This document shows positions 56,387 to 64,000 of a stretch of DNA of 64,000 bases, piece by piece (position 1 is the stretch's first letter; each line of letters begins with the position of its first letter). The position numbers and the translations under genes are program-made. The stretch spans positions 1 to 64,000 of the forward strand of contig NZ_QPJQ01000004.1 in NCBI RefSeq assembly GCF_003337275.1, in the 5' to 3' direction. A model generated the notes under the pieces. The model did no database searches. It was not told where the DNA came from and saw only the letters and a program-made list of their open reading frames with translations. Origin of the DNA: Marinomonas foliarum (GTDB lineage: Bacteria > Pseudomonadota > Gammaproteobacteria > Pseudomonadales > Marinomonadaceae).

Positions 56387-57616
56387 ATGGGCGATTTTCA
56401 TCAGAACGGTATCATCACCACGCTTCACAATCTGGCACACCGCCCGTTAGAAGAAATGGAAAAAGAGCTGTGTGAGTTTGCGAAAACGCGCCCAATGTCA
56501 CTTATCCTGCCTTGTCTGTATTCTGAATTAGAAACAGACGCTATGCCGAATATTTTGAAACACTTGCAGCAAGTTCCCTACTTGTCTGAAATTATCATTG
56601 GCTTGGACAGAGCCACAGAAGAGCAATATCGTCACGCCTTAGAATTTTTCAGCGTGTTACCGCAAAATGTAAAAGTACTGTGGAATGATGGCCCCCGCCT
56701 AAGAGAAATTGACAGTGTATTAAAAGGCGAACACCTTTCACCATCTGATCCTGGCAAAGGCCGTAATGTTTGGTTCTGTATGGGCTATAACTTGGCGGCA
56801 GGCAAAGCCGAATCGATTGCCATGCACGACTGTGATATCGTCACTTATGACCGTGAATTATTGGCGCGCCTTATTTACCCTGTGGCGAACCCGAATTTTA
56901 ACTATGAATTCTGTAAGGGCTTTTATGCCCGCGCCGCCAATGGCAAGATGAATGGACGCGTCAGTCGTTTGTTGGTCACGCCCTTACTTTGCTCATTGAA
57001 AAAAGTTTTTGGCCATTTAGATTATTTGGATTATTTAGACAGCTATCGCTACCCGCTGGCTGGTGAGTTTTCGTTCCGCCGTGATGTGATGACAGATTTG
57101 CGTATTCCAAGTGATTGGGGCTTAGAAATTGGCGTACTAAGTGAGATGTACCGCAACTACTCGACCAACCGTTTGTGTCAGGTAGACATTGCCGATATTT
57201 ATGATCACAAACATCAGGATTTATCTGCAGATAACGACGATGGCGGTCTATCTAAAATGTCGATCGATATCACCAAAGCAATTTTTCGGAAGTTGGCGAC
57301 AAACGGTACTATCTTTAATCAAGAAACATTCCGAACCATTAAAGCAACTTACTATCGTGTCGCGTTGGATTTCATTGAAACCTACAAAAACGACGCTGAA
57401 ATTAATGGTTTAAAATTAGACGTGCATTCAGAAGAACAAGCCGTCGAACTGTTCGCTAGTAACATTATGAAAGCGGGTAACCACTATTTAGACAACCCAA
57501 TGGAAACGCCTTTTATACCTAGTTGGAACCGCGTTTTAAGTGCTTTTCCTGGGGTGATGTCACAGCTTGCTCAAGCTGTTGAGTTAGATATGGCTGAATA
57601 TGGACCTAAAAAATAG
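56387..57616 (+). CDS. gpgS: Glucosyl-3-phosphoglycerate synthase (GT81-like)
   Basis: 409 residues, GT-A fold. PMSLILPCLYSELETDAMP near 35-53, DPGKGRNVWFCMGY, MHDCDIVTYDRELLARL (metal-binding acidic motif), RYPLAGEFSFRRDV and WGLEIGVLSEMYRNY are family signatures. Transfers glucose from a nucleotide sugar to 3-phosphoglycerate. AAGGAG precedes the ATG. Lies between its phosphatase and the phosphorylase; the product glucosylglycerate is an osmolyte in marine and nitrogen-limited bacteria. Confidence 0.88.
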   Translation: MGDFHQNGIITTLHNLAHRPLEEMEKELCEFAKTRPMSLILPCLYSELETDAMPNILKHLQQVPYLSEIIIGLDRATEEQYRHALEFFSVLPQNVKVLWNDGPRLREIDSVLKGEHLSPSDPGKGRNVWFCMGYNLAAGKAESIAMHDCDIVTYDRELLARLIYPVANPNFNYEFCKGFYARAANGKMNGRVSRLLVTPLLCSLKKVFGHLDYLDYLDSYRYPLAGEFSFRRDVMTDLRIPSDWGLEIGVLSEMYRNYSTNRLCQVDIADIYDHKHQDLSADNDDGGLSKMSIDITKAIFRKLATNGTIFNQETFRTIKATYYRVALDFIETYKNDAEINGLKLDVHSEEQAVELFASNIMKAGNHYLDNPMETPFIPSWNRVLSAFPGVMSQLAQAVELDMAEYGPKK

Positions 57617-57733
57617 CCCCCTAAGAATAGAGCTGTCAGCAAAAAATTAGATCATCAAGGTGACGCGATTTGTGCAAAGGACGTCACACTATGTTGCTTT
57701 TCAACCACTTACAAAAAAGATTGGTAGGTAAAT

Positions 57734-59491
57734 ATGGAAAACGCACCTTTGTCGCACCTAGAGCAGCGACTCATAGCGCATTTACAGGTAATTTATCCGA
57801 ACTTAGATACCAAAGACCTAGCTGACAAATGCTTAGCGATGTTTCACCTAGATCCAATGACTGAGTCCCCTCGCCCGCACAGAAACTTGTGGGACCAGTC
57901 GGATATTATGCTGATTACCTACGCTGACACCTTGCGACAAAAAGACGAAGCACCGTTAGAAACCTTACATAAGTTCGTTAAAAATAAGCTTTCAGACTGC
58001 ATCTCTGCAGTGCATTTGCTGCCTTTTTTCCCTTACAGTTCCGATGATGGTTTTAGTGTCATGGATTACACCACGGTGAACCCATCTTGTGGTCGTTGGG
58101 AAAACATCGTTAATTTATCAAAAGACTTCAAAGTCATGGGCGATCTGGTTATAAACCATTGTTCGAGCCGAAGCCTATGGTTTGAAAACTTTAAAGCGGG
58201 TGTTAATCCAGGCGCTAACTTCTTTTACGAAGCAGACCCAAATGCCGATTTAAGTGCCGTTGTTCGCCCTAGAACCTCACCCTTGTTACGAGAAGTACAA
58301 ACCCAAAATGGTGAAAAGCATGTTTGGTGTACCTTTAGCCATGACCAAATCGACCTGAATTTTGAAAAGCCAGAAGTGCTGTTGGAATTCTTACGTATCA
58401 TTCACCTTTATCTCGAAAAAGGCATTCGTTGGTTCCGTCTAGATGCTGTGGCATTTCTTTGGAAGATACCAGGCACAAGCTGTATAAACCTACCGCAAAC
58501 TCATGAAATCATTCGTTTACTCCGACTCATGATTGAGCATTATGCGCCAGACTCCGTCATCATTACCGAAACTAATATTCCTAATCAGGAGAATTTAACC
58601 TACTTTGGTAACGCCAACGAAGCCCATTTGATCTACAACTTCTCCTTACCACCTCTGCTAATTAACAGCTTGGTCACAGGCAATTGCAGCCACTTAAAAC
58701 AATGGCTAATGAGCATGCCACCAGCACAGCAAGGCACTACTTATCTTAACTTCCTCGCTTCCCATGATGGGATCGGCCTACGCCCAACCGAGGGGCTCTT
58801 ATCGGAATGGGAACTGGAAACCCTGATTAACACCATGAAACGCTTTGGTGGCAAAATTAGCTCACGTACTACGCCGCAAGGTGAAGCTAAGCCGTATGAA
58901 ATTAACATCAGCCTTTGGAACGCTTTTTCTGGGTCGGCGCTGCATGGGCCAGATAAATGGCAGTTCGCTCGCTTCCTTTGCGCGGCTGGCGTCATGATGG
59001 CTTTGGAAGGCGTGCCTGCTTTTTATATTCACAGCCTGTTTGGTACAGAAAACGATTTGGAGCGCGTGAACAATACAGGGCATTTCCGCTCTATCAATCG
59101 CCACATTTGGGATATGGAGGATTTGAACCATGTTCTTAACACCCCAACCCATCACCAAAAAGTCTTCCAGAGCATCACTAAGTTGACACAAATTCGTCGT
59201 GCTCAGCCCGCTTTTCACCCTAATGCAACTCAGTATATTTTGCACATGGGTGAAAACCTGTTTGCCTTCTGGCGTCAAAGCCTAGACCGTAGACAAAGTT
59301 TATTTGCGGTCTATAACATGACAGATCAACCACAACACTTTAATTTGTCTGAACTAAACCTGATTGCCACAGATATTTGGACAGATCTTGTTTCTGAGCA
59401 GGTATATGAAGACCATTTAGGCAAAGTCACTCTAATGCCGTATCAGTTTGTTTGGCTAGCGAACAAAAAAGGGAAAGTAAAAACCAGCTAA
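57734..59491 (+). CDS. GH13_18 sugar phosphorylase, probably glucosylglycerate phosphorylase
   Basis: 585 residues of the sucrose phosphorylase-like family. Nucleophile Asp237 (WFRLDAVAFLWK), acid/base Glu279 (IITETNIPNQ), and LNFLASHDGIGLRPTEG with the transition-state Asp. Family members phosphorolyse sucrose, glucosylglycerate or related glucosides. Position after the synthase and phosphatase makes glucosylglycerate the likely substrate (E. coli YcjM has that activity). With the other two genes it allows both making and recovering the osmolyte. Confidence 0.85.
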   Translation: MENAPLSHLEQRLIAHLQVIYPNLDTKDLADKCLAMFHLDPMTESPRPHRNLWDQSDIMLITYADTLRQKDEAPLETLHKFVKNKLSDCISAVHLLPFFPYSSDDGFSVMDYTTVNPSCGRWENIVNLSKDFKVMGDLVINHCSSRSLWFENFKAGVNPGANFFYEADPNADLSAVVRPRTSPLLREVQTQNGEKHVWCTFSHDQIDLNFEKPEVLLEFLRIIHLYLEKGIRWFRLDAVAFLWKIPGTSCINLPQTHEIIRLLRLMIEHYAPDSVIITETNIPNQENLTYFGNANEAHLIYNFSLPPLLINSLVTGNCSHLKQWLMSMPPAQQGTTYLNFLASHDGIGLRPTEGLLSEWELETLINTMKRFGGKISSRTTPQGEAKPYEINISLWNAFSGSALHGPDKWQFARFLCAAGVMMALEGVPAFYIHSLFGTENDLERVNNTGHFRSINRHIWDMEDLNHVLNTPTHHQKVFQSITKLTQIRRAQPAFHPNATQYILHMGENLFAFWRQSLDRRQSLFAVYNMTDQPQHFNLSELNLIATDIWTDLVSEQVYEDHLGKVTLMPYQFVWLANKKGKVKTS

Positions 59492-59558
59492 TTACCTGTT
59501 TCATATTCAGCAACGTATCGTATCTCGTTTTAGTAACAACACTTACCTATAAAAGTGA

Positions 59559-59596
59559 GACAATGATAACCATTATCAAATAACGATAATGGTTAT
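59559..59596. promoter_or_regulatory. Fur box upstream of siderophore-binding protein gene
   Basis: GACAATGATAACCATTATC (59559-59577) matches the 19-bp Fur consensus at 17 positions. Its right half pairs with GATAATGGTTAT at 59585-59596, forming a second overlapping dyad. Confidence 0.85.
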
Positions 59597-59626
59597 TTTT
59601 ATTTCAAGACTCATAAATAGGTAATT

Positions 59627-60499
59627 GTGAAGATGACAAAGTTAAAACAAATATTAGCCATAGGGACATTGGTTGCATTTAGTCAGCTATCAACCGCTGA
59701 AACGAGATTACCAACCACCGCTGTTTTTGATCTTGGTAGCTTAGACACCATGGCAGAGCTAGGTCTTGAAAGCCAAGTTACAGGCGTTCCTAAACAAATG
59801 ATTCCTGAGTATTTACAACAGTTTGACAGCGCAAGCTATAGCGACATTGGTGGCTTAAAATCGCCAGACTTAACAGCACTAAGCACAGTTAAACCAGACC
59901 TTATCATTATTACTGGACGCCAAGCAGGCAAGAAAGACGAGCTGGCTAAAATTAGCGCGGTAAAACAAGTCAACATGTCAGGGGAAAACTATTGGCATGA
60001 TTTTAGTGACAACGTCAATTCGATTGCCACACTATTTCATGTTCAAGACAGAGCAGATAAAGCCCTTGCGGATTTGAAAGGCTACATAAAATCCACCAAG
60101 AAGACCCTAAATAAAGACACAACGGTTCTGATTGTTACTCATAACAGCGGTTCTTTAGGGCTACGAGAAGACGCCATTAGCAGCCAGCTTTTGGGTTTGA
60201 AAACAGCAAACATCCCAGCTCATGTAAAATCCCATACGCGAGGCACTCGAACATTTACACCACTTACCATTAGTGATATCGCTGAAACAAACCCGACAAC
60301 CTTATTTATCGTTGACCGCAGCGAAGCTATTGGCAATACAAACGAAGCGCTCGACATAAATAAATTAGAAGCAGATCTTGCCGCCCAAGGTGCGGGCTCT
60401 ATTAAAGTCACGTATTTATCGCCTAAGCTTTGGTACTTATCCGGTAACGGTTTGCAAAGCGTGCGTATGCAGGTAAAAGAAATCGCTGAAGGTCTGTAA
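59627..60499 (+). CDS. Siderophore ABC transporter substrate-binding protein
   Basis: 290 residues with signal peptide (about 1-24, STAET). FatB/FecB-like fold of single-helix-hinge binding proteins: TTAVFDLGSLDTMAELGLE, SYSDIGGLKSPDLTALSTVK, DLIIITGRQAGKKDELAKI. Binds a ferric catecholate or similar siderophore. GTG at 59627 or ATG at 59633 may start it. No permease or ATPase follows; a terminator closes it. Iron-repressed by Fur (inferred from the box). Confidence 0.87.
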   Translation: MKMTKLKQILAIGTLVAFSQLSTAETRLPTTAVFDLGSLDTMAELGLESQVTGVPKQMIPEYLQQFDSASYSDIGGLKSPDLTALSTVKPDLIIITGRQAGKKDELAKISAVKQVNMSGENYWHDFSDNVNSIATLFHVQDRADKALADLKGYIKSTKKTLNKDTTVLIVTHNSGSLGLREDAISSQLLGLKTANIPAHVKSHTRGTRTFTPLTISDIAETNPTTLFIVDRSEAIGNTNEALDINKLEADLAAQGAGSIKVTYLSPKLWYLSGNGLQSVRMQVKEIAEGL

Positions 60500-60529
60500 G
60501 ACTGAGTCCGACAGGCCATTCCAAATACA

Positions 60530-60566
60530 AAAAATCCCTCGCTGATATCATCAACGAGGGATTTTT
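60530..60566. terminator. Bidirectional terminator between the binding-protein and SMR genes
   Basis: Perfect 12-bp arms 60530-60541 and 60555-60566, A-run left and T-run right. Confidence 0.85.
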
Positions 60567-60590
60567 ATGCATTCAGTATTCCGCTTTTTA

Positions 60591-60920
60591 TCAGTGGCTT
60601 ATTGTTTTAGAAAAAACATTAATAACCACCACACCAGCGATAATCAAAGACATACCAATACACGCCGCTAGATCGAGTTTTTCGTTAGCAAAGAGATAAC
60701 CAAACACCGAGATCAACACTATCCCTAACCCAGACCAAATGGCGTATGTCACCCCTGTCGGCATAGATCGCATAACAATGGTTAACAAGTAAAAAGACAC
60801 GCCATAACCTATCACCAGCACAACACTTGGGACCAATTTAGTGAAAGACTCTGATGCTTTTAACGCGGTGGTTGCGATCACTTCCGCCAATATGGCGAGA
60901 AACAAAATAAAATACGTCAT
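60591..60920 (-). CDS. SMR-family multidrug exporter
   Basis: 109 residues with four helices. The essential membrane glutamate is Glu13 (ILAEVIATTALKAS), and YAIWSGLGIVLISVFGYLFA is a family signature. Exports quaternary or other cations in exchange for protons. It lies 42 bp after the ABC exporter gene on the same strand, so probably the same operon. Confidence 0.9.
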   Translation of the reverse strand: MTYFILFLAILAEVIATTALKASESFTKLVPSVVLVIGYGVSFYLLTIVMRSMPTGVTYAIWSGLGIVLISVFGYLFANEKLDLAACIGMSLIIAGVVVINVFSKTISH

Positions 60921-60962
60921 AAGCCCTTCCCCAAATTGTCGACTCCAAACGGAACCGTTTTT

Positions 60963-62846
60963 TTACTTAGCGCCTGCCAGCTCAACATCTTCAATATCAA
61001 TGTCTTCTAAGTCAATGTCCTCAGCTAAGAAGCCGCCTGTTTGGTGCGCCCATAGCGAAGCGTATATGCCTTTATGCTGGATCAGCTCTTCGTGGCTACC
61101 TTGCTCTACAATGTTGCCTTTATCCAATACAATCAATCGATCCATTGCGGCTATCGTCGATAAACGGTGAGCAATCGCGATCACAGTTTTGCCTTGCATC
61201 AGTTTATATAGGCTCTCTTGAATCGCCGCTTCTACTTCTGAATCCAATGCGGATGTCGCTTCGTCTAATATCAACAAAGGCGCATCTTTCAATAAGACTC
61301 TAGCAATCGCAATACGCTGACGCTGACCGCCAGAAAGTTTGATACCACGTTCACCCACCATGGCATCATAACCTGCGTTACCAAATGGATCAGTCAAGTC
61401 TTGGATGAATTCATGGGCTTCTGCTTGCTTCGCCGCCGCGATCATTTCTTCTTCCGAAGCGTCAGGTCGACCGTAAAGTAAGTTTTCACGAACGGTCCTG
61501 TGCAACAAGGATGTATCTTGCGTCACCATGCCAATTTGAGATCGTAGCGAATCTTGCTGAACTTCACTAATGTTTTGCCCATCAATACGAATTTGACCTG
61601 ATTCTACATCATGAAAACGCATCAATAGATTTACAATAGTAGACTTGCCTGCGCCAGAGCGACCAACCAAACCCACTTTTTCGCCTGCTTTAATAGATAA
61701 AACAAGGTTCTCAATTACTTTACCGTCTTGTTTACCATAGTGAAAATTGATGGCGTCGTATTCAATGCGGCCATTCGGAACAGAAAGCGCTGGAGCGTTT
61801 ACTTTGTCCTCGATCTCAACAGGGCGAGAAAGTGTTTTCATGCCGTCGTTAACCATGCCGATGTTTTCAAACAAAGCACTAATTTCCCACATAATCCACT
61901 GGGACATGCCATTTAATCTCAGCGCTAAACTCACCGCAATCGCAATTGCACCCACACTTATAATGCTGCCAGTCCATAACCAAATAGATAATGCTGCCAC
62001 CGAAAATGCTAAAATGTAGTTACAAGTTTGCACACCTACGTTAAGCATGGTGACCAAACGCATTTGCTTATAAACCGTCTGCAAGAAACCGTCCATTCCC
62101 TCTTTAGCATAATCCGCTTCACGCTTATGATGAGAAAACAGTTTCACCGTTGAAATATTGCTGTAGCTGTCTACAACACGGCCTGTCATCGTTGAACGCG
62201 CATCCGCCTGCTCTGATGAAATTCTCTTTAGTTTTGGAACAAAATACAGCTGCAATAAAACATAGCAAACTAACCAGCCTAACAGAGGAATCATCAGGCG
62301 ATAGTCCGCTTTAGCAATCAACACCACCATGGAGATAAAGTACACGCCGATGTAAACCAGCACATCCAGTAGTTTCATAACGGTTTCACGAACCGCCAAT
62401 GACGTTTGCATCACTTTAGTTGACACTCTCCCAGCAAATTCATCCTGAAAAAACGACATACTTTGGCGCAAAATATAGTGATGAGACAACCAGCGAATTC
62501 GCATTGGGTAATTTCCCAATAACGTCTGGTGAATGATTGCCGAATGCAAAAAAGTAACCAAAGGCATAGCAACTAAAATCATCAATGACATTAGCAATAG
62601 GTGCGTACTTTCTTCCGCAAAGAAGGTCGCGGGGTCTTTGTTAATCAACCAATCGACTAATTGCCCCATGAAGCTGAACAGAGTCACTTCGAGTATCGCA
62701 ATAGCAGCCGTAAGCAGTGACATTAATATCAGAGGTAACTCAACCCCTTTAGAGAAATGGCGACAAAATGCATAAAGTGTTTTTGGCGCCTGTCCGGCTT
62801 CAATATCAGGATATGCTGACACCCATTTTTCAAAAAAACGTAACAT
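60963..62846 (-). CDS. ABC exporter, fused membrane and ATPase domains
   Basis: 627 residues: six-helix membrane domain (about 30-330) then an ABC domain with Walker A GLVGRSGAGKSTIV, signature LSGGQRQRIAIARV and Walker B LLILDEATSALD. Half-transporter of the MsbA/lipid-multidrug type, acting as a homodimer or heterodimer. The C-terminal tail is rich in acidic residues. Substrate unknown. Confidence 0.9.
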   Translation of the reverse strand: MLRFFEKWVSAYPDIEAGQAPKTLYAFCRHFSKGVELPLILMSLLTAAIAILEVTLFSFMGQLVDWLINKDPATFFAEESTHLLLMSLMILVAMPLVTFLHSAIIHQTLLGNYPMRIRWLSHHYILRQSMSFFQDEFAGRVSTKVMQTSLAVRETVMKLLDVLVYIGVYFISMVVLIAKADYRLMIPLLGWLVCYVLLQLYFVPKLKRISSEQADARSTMTGRVVDSYSNISTVKLFSHHKREADYAKEGMDGFLQTVYKQMRLVTMLNVGVQTCNYILAFSVAALSIWLWTGSIISVGAIAIAVSLALRLNGMSQWIMWEISALFENIGMVNDGMKTLSRPVEIEDKVNAPALSVPNGRIEYDAINFHYGKQDGKVIENLVLSIKAGEKVGLVGRSGAGKSTIVNLLMRFHDVESGQIRIDGQNISEVQQDSLRSQIGMVTQDTSLLHRTVRENLLYGRPDASEEEMIAAAKQAEAHEFIQDLTDPFGNAGYDAMVGERGIKLSGGQRQRIAIARVLLKDAPLLILDEATSALDSEVEAAIQESLYKLMQGKTVIAIAHRLSTIAAMDRLIVLDKGNIVEQGSHEELIQHKGIYASLWAHQTGGFLAEDIDLEDIDIEDVELAGAK

Positions 62847-63142
62847 GTTGTTCCTTATAAAACCGTTAAATCTGACACTATTAAAAAATAAAACGCCACA
62901 AAAGCAGAGCCAAACTAGGCAAGAAGCATTTTCATGATAAGGGGGGACGAAATTGAACCATGATATATAATTGAAGACCAGAAAAGATCAAAGGTTATAA
63001 TTTGCTATTCTCAAGCTTTACTTAGTGTTTGCACAATTACGTTCTCTTACCTATCACAAACCTATTATAATTCGTTTCTACCTTTTTAGGTGGTATTAAT
63101 TCTGCCGAATAAACTCGGTTAACCTATTAAATAAGTCATTAT

Positions 63143-64000
63143 ATGAAGCTCACTTTCCCCATTGTTTTAGTACTTGGCCTGTTATCAGGGCTAACACCAT
63201 TAGCGATTGACGCTTACCTTCCAAGTATTCCAACTATTTCCAAAGCACTAAATACGGATATTAGCCTTATCCAAATGACACTCAGTATGTATTTAGTGGT
63301 TTTTGCCTTTTTGCAGATTCTGTTTGGCCCTATTTCTGATGCCATTGGCCGCCGTAAGGTAATTGTCGGCGGATTAGGTATTTTTGCTGTTGGTAGCTTT
63401 GTTTGCGCAGTAGCCCAAAGCTACGAAATGCTGCTGGTAGGCAGAGCCATACAAGCACTGGGTGGTGCTGCTGTCGCCGTCTGTGTTCCGGCTCTAGTTA
63501 AAGACGGTATGTCGATTAACCAATTTGCCAAAGCCATGTCCATGATTATGCTGGTGATGGCTTTGGCTCCTTTAGCAGCTCCAATTCTTGGTGGTTTTAT
63601 CTTAACCATCCTTAGCTGGCATTATATTTTTGTGTTTTTAGGTGTTTTAGCCGCACTCGCAATATTTTTATTTTTGCGCACCATACCAGAAACGCTCCCA
63701 ATAGAAAAAAGAGTGCCATTTTCATTTCTCAACGCAATTAAGAACTATAAAACACTCCTAAAAAATCGCGCGGTGATGGGGTATGTAGTCGCCTCTGCCT
63801 TTTACTTTACTGGCATGATGAGTTTTATTACGGGCTCTTCATTTGTGTATATTGAAGTGTATGGTGTTGACCCAGCAAACTTCGGCTTCTTGCTTGGCAT
63901 TAATGTTATTTCTATGATGATCGCCTCTACAATAAATGGCCGTTACGTAGAAAAACTTGGAACAGAATTACTTTCGAAATACGCGATTTTCATCCCGCTT
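63143..64000 (+). CDS. Bcr/CflA-family drug efflux MFS transporter (partial)
   Basis: 286 codons, cut by the window end. Open from ATG 63143: SGLTPLAIDAYLPSIPTISK, LFGPISDAIGRRKVIVGGLG (MFS motif A) and VGRAIQALGGAAVAVCVPAL identify the Bcr/CflA group. At least eight helices are visible. The product exports bicyclomycin- or sulfonamide-type compounds in characterised relatives. Confidence 0.85.
   Translation, partial: MKLTFPIVLVLGLLSGLTPLAIDAYLPSIPTISKALNTDISLIQMTLSMYLVVFAFLQILFGPISDAIGRRKVIVGGLGIFAVGSFVCAVAQSYEMLLVGRAIQALGGAAVAVCVPALVKDGMSINQFAKAMSMIMLVMALAPLAAPILGGFILTILSWHYIFVFLGVLAALAIFLFLRTIPETLPIEKRVPFSFLNAIKNYKTLLKNRAVMGYVVASAFYFTGMMSFITGSSFVYIEVYGVDPANFGFLLGINVISMMIASTINGRYVEKLGTELLSKYAIFIPL

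Overview
The window looks like a chromosomal segment of a marine gammaproteobacterium, most likely Marinomonas or a close relative in the Oceanospirillales. This is inference from gene content: a giant RTX adhesin with a PA14 domain like those of Marinomonas, a glucosylglycerate (compatible solute) cluster, ArsJ-type arsenic detoxification, a tripartite tricarboxylate transporter, and the PabB-NudL and NfeD-QmcA gene pairs known from gammaproteobacteria. Base composition is moderate, with AT-rich patches at about 1.8-3.2 kb, around the tRNA array and at 51.8-54.4 kb. No CRISPR array, rRNA operon or intact prophage is visible.

Layout, 0-16.4 kb: an FAD monooxygenase with an N-terminal zinc-ribbon-like module; two AT-rich secreted proteins, one a perfect heptad-repeat coiled coil; two lipoproteins; glutamine-dependent NAD synthetase; a four-gene minor-pilin operon; an alpha/beta hydrolase; pabB and a CoA-type Nudix hydrolase; an APS/PAPS reductase beside a one-domain LysR-like protein; a dGTPase-like protein; an array of five initiator tRNA copies, one with an internal deletion; and msrA. 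16.5-25.1 kb is one 2884-residue LapA-like adhesin with a retention module, Calx-beta, Ig-like and VCBS repeats, a PA14 domain and RTX repeats. Its secretion and LapD/LapG genes are not in the window.

25.6-40.9 kb: a SulP transporter with a universal stress protein; an arsR-GAPDH-arsJ operon; NfeD with a QmcA-like slipin; an AraC regulator; threonine aldolase; a divergent pair made of a GNAT/C39-peptidase fusion and a RimK-like ATP-grasp ligase; a small frameshifted membrane-protein gene; an MscS channel; and a compact operon for a cupredoxin-like protein, a DUF3034 protein and a lipoprotein truncated globin.

41-48.4 kb is a carboxylate uptake locus: tctC-tctB-tctA, then a TctD/TctE-like two-component system co-transcribed with a periplasmic binding protein. 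An attenuator-like hairpin lies between tctC and tctB, and direct repeats that could bind TctD lie upstream of tctC. 48.4-51.8 kb holds a DMT exporter, a class V aminotransferase, a DUF3010 protein and a GFA-family protein. 51.8-54.4 kb is a small accessory patch: an attC-like palindrome, inverted copies of a REP-like sequence, a regulator/SDR pair and an IS110 remnant.

54.5-64 kb: a DMT transporter; a glucosylglycerate module (phosphatase, GpgS-type synthase, GH13 phosphorylase); a Fur-box-controlled siderophore-binding protein; an SMR exporter with an ABC exporter; and the first 286 codons of a Bcr/CflA-type efflux gene that runs off the window. The recurring themes are osmotic and iron adaptation, surface attachment, and small-molecule or metalloid export.
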